Shown here: one piece after another, positions 1-11,395 of the stretch
Layout of the letters: the number at the start of each line of letters is the position of its first letter
Numbering within the stretch: the first letter of the stretch is position 1
DNA from: Diadophis punctatus similis
Taxonomy: Eukaryota; Chordata; Lepidosauria; Squamata; Dipsadidae
Assembly: GCA_023053685.1 (NCBI GenBank)
Contig: JALIGW010000022.1
Location: 3,549,479 to 3,613,478 of the forward strand
DNA: 64,000 nucleotides
Direction of reading: 5' to 3'
The notes under the pieces: model-generated
Told to the model about the DNA's origin: nothing
Seen by the model: only the letters and a program-made list of their open reading frames with translations
Databases searched by the model: none
Position numbers and translations under genes: made by a program

Positions 1-174
1 ACTCCCTCCGCGCGTCGCGCTCACAAGGCAGCCAGCCAGCCCAGCGCCGGAGCCAGCATGCCGGCTAGACGGAGGGAGCCACTTCGCAGCCCTGCCGGGC
101 GGGGATCCTAGGAATCAAGCCCTGGGGAGGGGCGGGGGCGACCTGCGCTGGAATCAACCTGCCCCGTCCACTAT
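1..174 (+). other. B3GNT8: Probable 5' UTR exon of B3GNT8
   Basis: This is a GC- and CpG-rich stretch that ends in a strong splice donor (GTAAGT at 175-180). The only ATG (58-60) opens a 17-codon reading frame that stops at 109-111, so the exon is non-coding or carries a short upstream ORF. The next plus-strand gene is B3GNT8, whose coding exon has a clear acceptor directly before its start codon and therefore needs an upstream 5' UTR exon. Assignment to B3GNT8 is an inference from order and strand. The exon probably begins outside the window, and a promoter belonging to another gene cannot be excluded. Confidence 0.5.
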
Positions 175-508
175 GTAAGTCTGGGGACTTTAACCCGGGG
201 GGTGTTTGTTCCTCCAGGAAAGACCCTCATCCCCAAGCCCAAACCATTTCCTTGACTTGGGGTTCCTTGACTTGGGGGGGGGGGTTTGGAAGGGAAGAAG
301 ACAATCTGCTTAGAGTTATTTTGGACTTGGTGATGCCAGAGAGGGTGACGCCTCCTTGATCTGGAGAGGGTCTCTCAAGAAGCCACCCACCCCCTTCCAA
401 ATGAGAGAGAAGGCCAGCCGGGAGGGTTTGAAATGAAGACCAAAGGGATCTGGAACCTGCTGGAGCTTCTAACCACCTCCAAGATCAGAAAGGTTGCTCT
501 CTTCGAGG

Positions 509-796
509 CAGGGCCGTCTTAATAGCATTATGCCCCCCTCCCGGGCAAAGCAATGTACTGGGGGCCCCTACGACAACTACTCCCAGGAATAAAAATGTAA
601 ATGGTCAATAAAATTAAACATCTATTTATGTTATGGGGCATGTTAGTATTCAATTAAAGAATGCAGTAAAACGTAATGAATATGTTGCTGTATTTATATG
701 ATACAAGGTGCATCGAAGGGTTAACATACACAGATTAGTATGGGGCTCCTATGCCCGTGGGGCCCAAGGGCAAGTGCCCATTAAGACAGCCCTGTG
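509..796. mobile_element. hAT-like non-autonomous DNA transposon
   Basis: Terminal inverted repeats CAGGGCCGTCTTAAT and, reversed, CAGGGCTGTCTTAAT bracket an AT-rich interior. A 7-base direct repeat TTCGAGG flanks it (502-508 and 797-803). Confidence 0.6.
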
Positions 797-1279
797 TTCG
801 AGGGAGAGAAGGAAATTGGTGGAGGTATGAAACCTGGGGGGGGGGGAATTAAAGAATAGGTAAGGCTGCGAAGATGCCTCTCCTTCTGACCTTTTGAGGG
901 GTCCAAGGAGGTGGAAGAGAACGTGGAGAGGCCTTCTTGGGTGTCTTAGGAGGACGATGAAGGTTGCCAAGTCTTCCTCTCCAGAACCAGGGAGGAGTCG
1001 TCATCCTTGGCATTGGGAGGAGGCGGAGGAGGCTCCGTGGGAGAGAAATGAAACGAAAACCCGGCTTTGAAGTGGCTTTTTTAATTGGTCCATGTTCTTT
1101 CCCCCCAAAGGCCATCGCTGCACTGGGGGAAGATACGGCCCATTTAATACACCTTTTATAACTTGTAAGAGGCCTGGAGTCACCTGTATAAGGGAAATGG
1201 GTAGAGTACAAATTTGATCAACAAATAAAATGCAGTAAAGCAGAATATTTGTAGGACAGGGTTGAACGGTGGGCTCCTG

Positions 1280-1930
1280 AGTTTGGTGGTTTTCTTGCAG
1301 ACGTTTCATTACCCAGCTAGGTTACATCATCGGTGTTAGAAGGGAGTGGGGTTTATCAGGAGGAGGAGGAGGAGGAGGAGGAGGAGGAGGAGGAGGAGGA
1401 GAAGGAAGAAAAAGAAGAAGAAGAAGAAGAAGAAGAAGAAGAAGAAGAAGAAGAAGAAGAAGAAGAAGAAGAAGAAGAAGAAGAAGAAGAAGAAGAAGAA
1501 GAAGAAGAAGAAGAAGAGTCGTCTATAGGCTCCTTGGCGCTTGGTTGTTTTCTTGCAGACGTTTCATTACCCAGCTAGGTAATATCATCAGTGTTAGAAG
1601 GGAGTGGGGTGTGCGAGGAGGAGGAGGAGGAGGAGGACGACGACGACGACAACAACAACAACAACAACGACAATGAAGATGACGACTATACGGTCCTTGG
1701 TATTCTCTGAGCTTGGTTATTTTCTTGCAGACATTTCATTACCAAACTAGGTACTATCACGAGTGCTAAAAAGGAGTGGGGTTTGTGGAGAGGGGAGGAG
1801 GAGGAGGAGGAGGAGGAGGAGGAGGAGGAGGAGGAAGGGTGGTTGGGAGACTGTGAGATCTATGGAACTCTCTAAGCTTTGATTGTTCTTTTTTTTTTTT
1901 GAAGACGTTTCATTACCCAAACTAGGGAAC
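1280..1930. repeat. Minisatellite from a foldback-element arm with GGA/GAA tracts
   Basis: Four imperfect units of the arm (TTTTCTTGCAGACGTTTCAT, ACCCAGCTAGGT, then AGTGCTAGAAGGGAGTGGGG) alternate with purine tracts: (GGA)n/(GAA)n at 1360-1516, GGA/CGA/ACA at 1616-1672 and GGA at 1795-1837. The long Glu- or Lys-only reading frames here are microsatellite translations. Confidence 0.75.
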
Positions 1931-2227
1931 AGCATCAGTGCACCAGGGACCCCTAAAAAAAACCCACGGTGACCTCCATTTTCCCCACACATGTGAATGT
2001 AGGGTCGCAGGACCCCTAAAGACTTCGGGGGCCAAAAGGAGCCCTTTTCATCCCCATCTAGCCCAGCCGCTCGGGTTCGGGTTCAAACCTGTTGCATTTC
2101 CCAGCTGCCTGTTTTCCGCTGGCTTAGGAATTCCCACGCAGTGCCGAGAATCTGTTGTGTCACGCCCATTTTTTTCTTCTGGGAATGCTTCTAGGCAGGG
2201 CTGACGAAGGCTCCTGGTTTTACATTG

Positions 2228-2612
2228 TAGTGCAGCTAAGTCCTCGACTTACAACAGTTCATTTAGTGACTCCTCGAAGTTACAGCGGCACTGGAAAAAA
2301 GGTGACTTATTGCTCACTCTTACGACCAAAAAGCACCCCTACGGTCACGTGATCGGAATTCAGACACTTGGCAACTGGTTCATATTTATGACGGTTCCAG
2401 TGTCCCCGGGTCATATGATCACCTTTTGTGTCTTTCTGACGAGCATGGGGATGCCAGATTCACTTAACAACTGCATGATTCATTTAACAACTGCAATCGT
2501 TTGCTTAACAAGAGTGGCAAGAAAGGTTGTAAGATGGGACAAAATTCACCTAGCAGCTGCCTCCCTTAATTTGGGGCCTAACTGTGGTTGTAAGCTGAGG
2601 ACTTCCTGTACA
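2228..2612. mobile_element. TA-flanked foldback element (about 385 bp family)
   Basis: Ends read AGTCCTCGACTTAC and, inverted, GAGGACTTCCTGTA. The interior has the family motifs CACTTAACAACTGC and GGTCACGTGATC. A second copy follows directly. Confidence 0.6.
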
Positions 2613-2811
2613 GGTAGTCCTCGATTTACAACGGTTGATTTAGTGACCGTTCAAAATTACAACGGCAGTGACTTATGACCCTTTTTCACACTGACTACCG
2701 ACCGTTACAGCCTCCCCACTGGTCAAAATTCAGACGCTCGGCAACTGACTCGTATTTATGATGGTTGCAACATCCTGGGGCCACATGACCCTCTTTTGTG
2801 ACCTCCTTCCT

Positions 2812-3560
2812 CCCTACCTCTGTTCTTGTTTTTCTTCCTTCTTCCCTCCCTCCCTCTCTTTCTCTCTCTCCCTCCCTCCCTCTCTCCCTCCCTCTCTCCC
2901 TTTGTTCTTGTTCTCCTCCTTCCTTCCTTCCTTCCTTCCTTCCTTCCTTCCTTCCTTCCTTCCTTCCTCTCTCCCCCTTTCCCTCCCTCCTTTATTCTTG
3001 TTCCCCTTCCTTCCTTCCTTCCTTCCTTCCTTCCTTCCTTCCTTCCTTCCTTCCTTCCTTCCTCTCTCCCCCTTTCCCTCCCTCTCTCCTTTGTTCTTGT
3101 TCCCCTTCCTTCCTTCCTTCCTTCCTTCCTTCCTTCCTTTCTTCCTTCCTCTCTCTCCCTTTCCCTCCCTCTCCTTTGTTCTTGTTCCTCTTCCTTCCTT
3201 CCTTCCTTCCTTCCTTCCTTCCTTCCTTCCTTCCTTCCTTCCTTCCTTCCTTCCTTCCTTCCTTCCTTCCTTCCTCTCTCCCCCTTTCCCTCCCTCTCTC
3301 CTTTGTTCTTGTTCCTCTTCCTTCCTTCCTTCCTTCCTTCCTTCCTTCCTTCCTTCCTTCCTTCCTCTCTCCCCCTTTCCCTCCCTCTCTCCTTTGTTCT
3401 TGTTCCTCTTCCTTCCTTCCTTCCTTCCTTCCTTCCTTCCTTCCTTCCTTCCTTCCTTCCTTCCTTCCTTCCTTCCTTCCTTCCTTCCCTCTTCCCTCCC
3501 TCCCTCCCTCCCTCCCTCCCTCCCTCCCTCCCTCTATTCTTGTTCCCCTCCCTCCCTGCC
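2812..3560 (+). repeat. (CCTT)n array with higher-order units
   Basis: Blocks of CCTT separated by a recurring spacer (CTCTCTCCCCCTTTCCCTCC then TTTGTTCTTGTTC), giving a period near 100 bases. Long Ser/Leu/Pro or Lys/Glu/Gly/Arg frames on both strands are artefacts of the array. Confidence 0.85.
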
Positions 3561-3610
3561 TGCCTGCCTGCCTGCCTGCCATCCAGCCATCCAGCCAAAG
3601 TCCAACAGAC

Positions 3611-3925
3611 CAGGGGTGTGTTATACTTACCTTCCCCACCGGTTCACATTGTGACGGAAGTGCACGCTTTTGCACATGCATGCGAGCAAAGCTCACACGC
3701 GCCCGTCCCTTCCTTGAAATGACCCTCTGCGCATGTGCAGTCCTTAAAAAAAAGCGTCTGTGCATGCGCAGAAGCAAGAAACAAGATGACGGCGCCTATG
3801 GTGCCGCTGAGAGAACCAGCTCAGGGGCGTGGCAGGCCCTGGTCGCTGCCGGTTCCAGCGACCCAGGCCGCCAAGTTACTTGCGGTTCTATAGAACTGGT
3901 CCGAACCGGTAGGAACCCACCGCTG
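3611..3925. mobile_element. hAT-like element with perfect 8-bp target duplication
   Basis: 315 bases beginning CAGGGGTG and ending CACCGCTG, flanked on both sides by CAACAGAC (3603-3610 and 3926-3933). A related locus near 5613 shows the same flank without the insertion. Confidence 0.8.
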
Positions 3926-4638
3926 CAACAGACTCATTTACAGAAAGATTGGCTGGTTTCTGATTCTTCTCCACTTAGTAAACGTGTTGTTGCTCACTTA
4001 ACAACTGCAGTTGGGATCCGCTTAACAGCTGTGGCCAGAAAGGTCGTAAAACGAAGCAAAACTCCCTTAACAAATGTTTCACTTAGTATCTGAAATGTTG
4101 GGCTCAATTTTGGTCATAAGTCGAGGACTGCCTGTATATGCAGCTGTATTTGCCCAGAATGGGGGAAAGAGACTAATGGACTCCGGCTTGTTGTTTTCGT
4201 TGGAGATGGATTTCGTTCCCCTGCCAAGGAACGGAAAACAAAATACGGTCAAATCCCAAGTCCCATCAGGCTAGGAAACGGCTTCTCCAAGAGCACTTAG
4301 CAACCCTGAGCATCTTCCAGGCGAGGCAGAGCGTTTGGTTCAGCCCCCACTTTCCTTGCTCAATTAACCCAGGAGGTTAAACCTTTCCTTGTTTTGGTCT
4401 CGCTCTCCGAAAAGAATTAGAGTTGGCTTTTTTAGAAGATGCTTTGTGCCAACACAGGGCAGGTCCGGTTTCTCTACGCCCGCCTCCAGGAAGGGGAACA
4501 CGCTGATAGGTCGTAGGGTAGATTTGGGGTTTGGGAGGAGCGTGAGGGTAAATCCAGGAATAAAGTTTTGGACAGGGGAGGGGGCTGTGATGGGTTTGGC
4601 CAGCGTGACCTGCTTGAGCACAGGTCACTCCAGTCCCC

Positions 4639-5331
4639 CATTAAGAACTGTTTGTTTAGTGACCGATTGAAGTTACAACGGCAGGGAAAAAAGACTTGTG
4701 ACTTGTGACCTTCCTTCCTCCCTGCCTCTGTTCTTGTTTTCCTTCCTTCCTTCTTTGTTTCTTCCCTCCCTCCCTCCGTTTTCTTGTTCCCCTTCCTTCC
4801 TTCCTTCCTTCCTTCCTTCCTTCCTTCCTTCCTTCCTTCCTTCCTTCCTTCCTTCCTTCCTTCCTTCCTGCCTCTGTTGTTGTTTTCCTTCCTTCCTGCC
4901 TGCCTGCCTGCCTGCCTGCCTCTGTTCTTGTTTTCCTTCCTTCCTTCTTTGTTTCTTCCCTCCCTCCCTCCATTTTCTTGTGCCCATTCCTTCCTTCCTT
5001 CCTTTCCTTCCTTCCTTCCTTCCTTCCTTCCTTCCTTCCTTCCTTCCTTCCTTCCTTCCTTCCTTCCTTCCTTCCTTCCTTCCTTCCTGCCTCTGTTGTT
5101 GTTTTCCTTCCTTCCTTCCTGCCTGCCTGCCTTTCTGCCTTCCTCTCTCCCTTCCCTCCCTCCCTCCCTCTCTCCCTCTGTTCTTGTTTTCCTTCCTTCC
5201 TTCCTTCCTTCCTTCCTTTTTCTTCCTCCCTGCCTCTGTTGTTGTTTTCCTCCCTTCCTTCCTTCCTTCCTTCCTTCCTTCCTTCCTTCCTTCCTTCCTT
5301 CCTCCCTCCCTCCCTCCCTCCCTCCCTCCCT

Positions 5332-5379
<48 letters not shown>

Positions 5380-5660
5380 TCCACCCTCGCTCTTTTCTTG
5401 TTCCCATTCCCTTCCTTTCTTCCTTCCTTCCTTCCTTCCTTCCTTCCTTCCTTCCTTCCTTCCTTCCTTCCTTCCTTCCTTCCTTCCTTCCTTCCTTCCC
5501 TTCCTTCCTTCCTCCCTCCCTTTGCTCATGTTTTCCTCCCTCCCTCCCTCCCTCCCTCCCTCCCTCCCTCACCTTCCCTTATCCACCCACCCACCCACCC
5601 ACCCACCCAAAGTCCAACAGACTAATTTACAGAAGGATTGGCTGGCTTCTGACTCTTCTC
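4639..5660 (+). repeat. Second copy of the foldback/CCTT composite
   Basis: It begins with the foldback motif GTTTAGTGACCGATTGAAGT, continues with (CCTT)n blocks (4718-5570), CTGCCTGCC and (CACC)n, and ends with CCAAAGTCCAACAGAC and GATTGGCTGGCTTCTGA, matching the order in 2640-3970 but lacking the hAT element. Confidence 0.75.
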
Positions 5661-5989
5661 CAGACAGTTCCAAAGTTCTTTTCCATTTGACCTGCTGTTT
5701 TATTTATGTCCAGGAAAGCGATCAGCTGGCCATAAACTTCGCCCACTGGCACATTCCTTTCCCCAAAAAGCTCTCCTGGTAGGATGTTCTGTCCTTTACG
5801 CCTGTCAGATCCTTCTAGGCTCACCTCCCACCATCCTGGCACCATCCCCTCATATACCAGCCCTTAGAATTGGCAGCCCAGGCTGAGGCTGACTCGGTCC
5901 AAGCACCCGCTGCAGGGATTTTTCAGATAAGCTGGGGTGGTTCTGTTTTTGGAGAAATATGCATAGCTCTTTGTGGGGGGGGGGAGATA

Positions 5990-6085
5990 CAGATAATCCT
6001 TGACTTACAACTGTAATTGAGCCCAGAATTGTGGTCATAAGTTGTGTCAGTGGTTAAGCATGTTATTACAGCACTGTGCACAATT
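5990..6085. mobile_element. Fragment of the TA-flanked foldback element
   Basis: Contains TAATCCTTGACTTACAACTG and GGTCATAAGTTG, the family's terminal motifs. Confidence 0.5.
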
Positions 6086-6281
6086 TTGCCTTCTTTTTTT
6101 GCAGCAGCAGTTGTTAAATAAATACCAGCAAATCCATTGTTCACGATATGCTTTATTTGCCAGAAATTGGTAATAAACCCCCATTTCCAGAAAAGAAAAA
6201 ACCTTGCAAATGGTGGCCTAAATACTAGCCGATTACAAAGCACAGCATGCAATCACCTAGTTTTGCCCCCTGAAAAGAATA

Positions 6282-6755
6282 ACAGAGTTGGAAGAGACCT
6301 TGTAGGTCATCTAGTCCAACCCCCCCCCCCCCCCGCCCAAGCAGGAGACCCTACACCACTTCTGACAGATGGCAGTCCAGTCTCTTCTTGAAAGCCTCCA
6401 GTGATGAAGCTCCCACAACTTCCGAAGGCAACTTCTGTTCCATTGGTTGATTGTTCTCCCTATCAGAACATTCCTCCTTATTTCCAGGTTGAATCTCTCC
6501 TTTTAGATTTATTTTTTAGATTTATTATTAGAGTTGGAAGGGATCTTGTAGGTCATCTAGTCCAACCCCCTGCTCAAGCAGAGTTCCTACACTATTTGAG
6601 ACAGATGGCAGTCCAGTCTCTTCTTGAAAGCCTCCAGTGATGAAGCTCCCACAACTTCCGAAGGCAACTTCTGTTCCATTGGTCAGAAAATTTCTCCTTA
6701 TTTCTAGGTTGAATCTCTCCTTGATCAGTTTCCATCGGACATGTGGGGATGCCCA
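6282..6755 (-). mobile_element. Two CR1 LINE 3' fragments
   Basis: Two adjacent minus-strand copies (about 6282-6505 and 6528-6755). Both begin with AGAGTTGGAAG, GTAGGTCATCTAGTCCAACC and run into TTGAATCTCTCCTT, the inverted end of CR1 ORF2 and its 3' UTR. Confidence 0.75.
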
Positions 6756-6796
6756 ATCATTCCTGGCCATCAAAATGTAGAATCTGACTTGTAAAT

Positions 6797-7157
6797 ACAG
6801 GTAGTTTTTGAGCCCCAAACTTCCTTTGCTAAACAAGGTTAAGTGAGTTTTGCTCCATTTACAAATCACTGCAGTTATTAAGTGAATCATGAGGTCATTA
6901 AGTAAATCTGGCTTCCACATTGACTTTGCTTGTCGGAAGCCAGCTGGGAAGATAATAAACGGTGGTCGCATGACCCCAGGACACTGCAACCGTCATAAGT
7001 ACATGCCAGTTGCCAAGCATCTGAATTTTGCTCACATGATCCTGGGGATGTTGCAAAAGTGATACATGTGAAAACTGCTCATGAGTCACTTTTTTCACTG
7101 CCATTGTAATTTCAAACGGTCACTAAACCAATGATTGTAAGTGGAGAACCACCTGTA
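6797..7157. mobile_element. TA-flanked foldback element
   Basis: Begins TACAGGTAGTTTTTGAGC and ends GAGAACCACCTGTA. A further fragment continues to 7230. Confidence 0.65.
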
Positions 7158-7244
7158 CCATTTTTAGCGTCCAACATAACCTCAAACGATCACCAATTGA
7201 GTAGTCGTAACTCAAGGGCTACTTACGCCTGTTAATAAAATAAA

Positions 7245-7477
7245 TTAGAAATAATAGCACTTTACTTATATACCGCTTCCTAGTGCTTTACAACCCTCTC
7301 TAAGCAGTTTACAGAGTTCAGCATATTGCCCCCAACAATCTGGGTCCTCATTTTACCGACCTCAGAAGGATGGAAGGCTGAGTCAACCTTGAGCCTGGTG
7401 AGATTTGAACAGCTGAACTGCTGAACTAGCAGTCAGCCTGCAGTCGCAGCATTTAACCACTGCACCACTTCAGCTCA
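7245..7477 (-). mobile_element. Squamate tRNA-derived SINE (SINE-A)
   Basis: Minus-strand copy with the 3' end TATATACCGCTTC, body motif CCCAACAATCTGGGTCCTCA and a tRNA-like head ending CACCACTTCAGCTC. Confidence 0.75.
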
Positions 7478-7651
7478 ATAGCAATCTGATATTCAAATAG
7501 CAATCTGGCCAGTCTGAATATTTTTCAGTCCATTTGGGAAGACTTAAGCCAGTCTGCCTGTTTTCCTTTTTGGCCTGAAATAGGAGATGGCCGGCATAAA
7601 AATTAAACAAATAAAAAAATGAGAGAGGATCATAATTTGAAAAGTTTCCTG

Positions 7652-7708
7652 CCCAAGCAGCGGGTTGGACTAGAAGACCTCTGGGGTCCCTTCCATCTCT
7701 CTTATTCG
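7652..7708 (+). mobile_element. CR1 3'-end remnant
   Basis: Contains GGTTGGACTAGAAGACCTC followed by GGTCCCTTCCATCTC, the CR1 3' end. Confidence 0.6.
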
Positions 7709-8224
7709 GGGGGGGGGGGGAGCCACGCTTGTGTAAACTGGGTTTGCTGGGAGGATCTGAAAAGAAGCTCAGTAGCCAATTCTCAAGATTAAAAAAAAAA
7801 AGCCTAAAAGCCCGCAGGCAAAAAGAAAAGACATTTTTATGGTCAAGAAGAGTTTTCTAACAAGGCTCAGGTTTTTTGGAGGATTTTGTCTACTTCTACA
7901 AATTGGTGCAATTGGAGTTTTTATCTGTTGGGAGGACAGATAAATTTAAGCAATGGGCAAGTCACATTAGTTGAGTTATTTGGCTCTTCCTACCAAGGGT
8001 CTCTTAGCCCCAAAGGTGCATTAGAGCATAAATATTTGACATTGTTGATACAAAGAAAACGGGCCCGCTTGCATTCAAGCGAAATGGGGGAGGCCGTCCT
8101 TGTTCAGTGACGGCTTCATTTAGCAACGGTTCTCAGTTACAATGGGGAGGAAGGAGTAAACTTTTCGACCAATCCTTGCGTTTACGGCTGTCGTAGGTCT
8201 GTAGAATGGCGCTCGTTAATCTCA

Positions 8225-8625
8225 GCCACTGGAAGAGGGTTGGACTTCAACTCCCAGAATTCCCCAGCCATCTCTTCCAGATGCTGAGATGTGAGGCTGG
8301 CTGGGGGATTCTGGGAGTTGGAGTCCACACGTTTTCAAGTTGCTGAGCTGGAGGCTGGTTGGTGAATTCTGGGAGTTGGAGTCCACACTTCTAGTTGCTG
8401 AGATGGAGGCTGGCTAGGGGATTCTGGGATTTTGGAGTCCACACCTTTTCCACTTGCTGAGATTGAGGCTGGCTGGGGAATTCTGGGAGTTGGAGTCCAC
8501 ACTTCTAGTTGCTGAGATGGAGGCTGGCTAGGGGATTCTGGGATTTTGGAGTCCACACCTTTTCCACTTGCTGAGATTGAGGCTGGCTGGGGAATTCTGG
8601 GAGTTGGAGTCCACCCCTTGCTGAG
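8225..8625 (-). repeat. Minisatellite built from palindromic-element sequence
   Basis: Five to six units of about 60-65 bases carry GAATTCTGGGAGTTGGAGTC, TTGCTGAGATGGAGGCTGGC and CACACCTTTTCCACTTGC. The last units alternate as a dimer of about 122 bases. The core is the arm of the hAT-type palindromes found elsewhere in the window. Confidence 0.75.
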
Positions 8626-8989
8626 ATTGACAAGCACCTCTGTAAAAGTGAAGAAAGATCATAAGCACAGTGGCAGTTTCACTTAGCAACTGCTTCGCTT
8701 AATGGCCACGTTATTGGTCCCGATTGTGGTCATTGAAAAAGGACTACTTGGAATATATTTCTTGCAAAGCTGAGAGAGCCAAACTGGGTTTCCGGCCTGA
8801 AAGCTGCAAGGCTGTTTACAAAGAAACCAACTTTTCCAGTTATGTTTGTCTAACTGGGTCTATGCGTAGGAATCAAAGAGACCGACAATTGGATATCTCA
8901 TTCTGGCGTCTGGTGATTTTTTTCTCCCAAATTTTAGAAAAGGAAGAAACCTTACTGGGAAGAGCCATTTAGGAAACTTCTTCCTGTAC

Positions 8990-9357
8990 AGCTGGTCCTC
9001 GACTTATGACCGCGATTGGGCCCAACATTTTGTTGCTAAGTGAGACATTTGTTAAGTGACTTTTGCCCCATTTTTACGACTTTTCTTGTCACATTTGTTA
9101 ACGGAATCCCTGCAGTTGTTAAATCAGTAACACCGTTGTTGAGTGAGTCTGATTTCCCCATTGATTTTGCTGGTCCGAAGGACTCCAGGACGCTACAACC
9201 GTCACAAACGCGAGTCAGTTGTCAAGCTTCCGAACATAAATCACAGGACCACAACGGTCATTAAGTGTGAAAAACGGTCATAAGTCACTTTTTTCGGTGC
9301 CGTTGTAACCTCGGAAGTCACTAAATGAACCATTGTAAGTCGAAGACTCCCTGTATT
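8990..9357. mobile_element. TA-flanked foldback element
   Basis: Begins TACAGCTGGTCCTCGACTTA and ends GTCGAAGACTCCCTGTA. A fragment of the same family lies at 8655-8740. Confidence 0.7.
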
Positions 9358-9732
9358 TTAAATTTGCTCTTTCAAATGTATTTGCGAATCATTTACCAGA
9401 AGCCTTCACCTTTTAGAAAAGGCTAATTTTAAAATCTGTGCCAGTCAATTGCCCTGTTGGCACGGGTAGGAGGCCATTCATTCACCTTGGAATTGGCAAC
9501 CCGAAACTTTTAACGACATAATCACAGTTGTTAAGGAAGGTGCTATTCCAGGTAATTGTTTTCTCCGGAACTGGTTCTCTTTTGGTTTTGCAAAAACTTC
9601 TCGCCAAGATTAAATCGATGGAGGCTGAGGGCCAGCACAGTGGTGGTGGAGATGTTTTGATCGACTTTGGAGAAGAGCTGATCTTGTCCAAAAGGAGGAA
9701 CAAAGCTGCATTTGGAACAGGTGTTTACATTA

Positions 9733-9823
9733 AGAATATTCTTAGCTTCTTAAGCCAGGTTTCTTGCTTACGTAACCCTTATGTAGCAAGAAACTTGGCT
9801 TAAGGAGCCATTAGAATATTCTT
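9733..9823. repeat. Short near-palindrome
   Basis: Two arms of about 42 bases, AAGAATATTCTTAGCTTCTT and CTTAAGGAGCCATTAGAATA, with AAGCCAGGTTTCTTGC matching its inverse. It resembles a very small foldback element. Confidence 0.5.
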
Positions 9824-9957
9824 CCTGTTATGACATCCTGCATTTAATGACTATGTGTGGGGTGGAGAGAAAAGCAGTAGGAAGGCGTAATGGGATAGCA
9901 GTTTGCTTGCAAGCTCTTTAATCTTCTCTAAAAACCACTTTTATGGGCTAAGGAGCA

Positions 9958-10290
9958 GTGTTAGAGAAAAGAAGAATTATGGGTGACATGAAAGCAGTAT
10001 TCCAGTATTTGAGGGGCTGCCACAAAGAAGAGGGGGTCAAATTGTTCTCCAAAGCACCAGAAGGCAGGACAAGAAACAATGGATGGAAACTAATCAAGGA
10101 GAGAAGCAACCTGGAATTAAGGAGAAACTTCCTGACAGTGAGGACAATTAACCAGTGGAACAGCTTGCCACCAGAAATGGAGGGCGCTTCATCACTGGAA
10201 GTTTTTAGGAAGAGACTGGACAGTCACTTGTCTGAAATGGTATAAGTTCTCCTGCTCTAAGGTCCCTTCTAGCTCATTATATTCTATTCC
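9958..10290 (+). mobile_element. CR1 LINE ORF2 C-terminal fragment
   Basis: An open stretch of 95 codons ends at 10245: [34 protein letters not shown] and INQWNSLPPEMEGASSLEVF, the typical end of CR1 reverse-transcriptase ORF2. The 5' part is missing, so it is a dead truncated copy. Confidence 0.85.
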
Positions 10291-10504
10291 CAGAATTCCC
10301 CATGCTGGCTGGGGAATTCTGGGAGTTGAAGTCCAGGCATCGTAAAATTCTCAAGGTTGAGGAACTCTTAAGGTTGACAGTTTCTTCTAAGGTGTGGCCC
10401 AAACACAGAATTTCACCTCAGCGCCAGTGTTTTAAATACAAATACGTACAACCTCTGCAAACTAACTATGGCTAACCGAGGCTTTAAAACACACAAATTT
10501 GCAA

Positions 10505-10595
10505 TTGGACTGAAAAAAGTGACGTATGACCATTTTTCACACTTACAACCATTTGCAAGGCTCCCCATGGTCACGTGATCAAAATTCAAACATTC
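10505..10595. mobile_element. Left piece of a foldback element split by a LINE
   Basis: AAAAAGTGACGTATGACC and CATGGTCACGTGATCAAAAT are foldback motifs; the other half (GGTCATGAGTCC, GGTCACTAAATGAAC) reappears at 11222-11312 after the LINE and its tail array. Confidence 0.6.
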
Positions 10596-10639
10596 AAAAT
10601 TCCAAATGAGAAGAAGAATAGTAATACAGTCTTACTGTC

Positions 10640-10940
10640 AAACTATTTAGTAAGGCTGTATTACTATTCTTATCTTTCCTGTTACCTTTCTCCTTTTCTA
10701 CTTATGACCATAACTTCGTTGCTTGTATCTTTACGATTTATATTGTTTTAATTGGTTTCCTAGTATATGTTGATTGTTTATTTAGTATCCTGTGACTATC
10801 ACTAAGCTTATGATTTATGAGGAATGTATTTTTATGATGACTATGATCATGACTGATCACTTATAGCTTTTATGCACACTGAGAACTTATGTACCGAAGA
10901 CAAATTTCTTGTGTGTCCAATCACATTTGGCCAATAAAGA
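10640..10940 (+). mobile_element. L3/CR1-like LINE 3' end (Snake1-like)
   Basis: The 3' UTR ends GTGTCCAATCACATTTGGCC then AATAAAGAATTCTATTC and passes directly into an ATTCT array. The same 3' end appears inverted at 29283-29480. Confidence 0.65.
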
Positions 10941-11221
10941 ATTCTATTCTATTCTATTCTGTCCTGTCCTGTCCTATCCTATCCTATCCTATCCTATCCT
11001 ATCCTATCCTATCCTATCCTATCCTATTACTTTTCCATTCCATATTCTATTCTATTCTATTCTATTCTATTCTATTCTATTCTATTCTATTCTATTCTAT
11101 TCTATTCTATTCTATTCTATTCTATTCTATTCTATTCTATTCTATTCTATCCTATCCTATTCTACTCTACTCTACTCTACTCTACTCTACTCTACTCTAC
11201 TCTACTCTACTCTACTCTATT
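10936..11221 (+). repeat. (ATTCT)n-derived pentanucleotide array
   Basis: Successive domains of ATTCT, GTCCT, ATCCT, ATTCT again and finally CTACT, each homogeneous. The array starts as the tail of the LINE. Confidence 0.9.
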
Positions 11222-11395
11222 CGTAAGTGTGAAAAATGGTCATGAGTCCATTTTTTCAGTGTTATAACTTTGAATGGTCACTAAATGAACTATGGACTGC
11301 CTGTACATTCAAAGCGACGAGGAAGAATTGACTTATTTTAAAACGACTTTGCAGGTTCCCACGTCCTCTTAGGTGAACCTTGTAACTGCAGATTA

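Larger units (their letters stand above)
2612..4138. mobile_element. TA-flanked foldback element interrupted by a CCTT array and a hAT element
   Basis: The left part (2612-2810) begins CAGGTAGTCCTCGATTTAC; the right part (about 3980-4135) ends TCGAGGACTGCCTGTA. Between them lie a CCTT-type array and the hAT element at 3611-3925. Confidence 0.55.

Noticed and set aside
1333..1578. Poly-Glu and poly-Lys proteins
   Set aside because: Pure GAA/GGA microsatellite translations without splice or promoter support.
2756..5690. Many reading frames of 240-430 codons rich in Ser/Leu/Pro/Phe or Lys/Glu/Gly/Arg
   Set aside because: They are translations of CCTT-type arrays, open on both strands and in several frames, with no domain.
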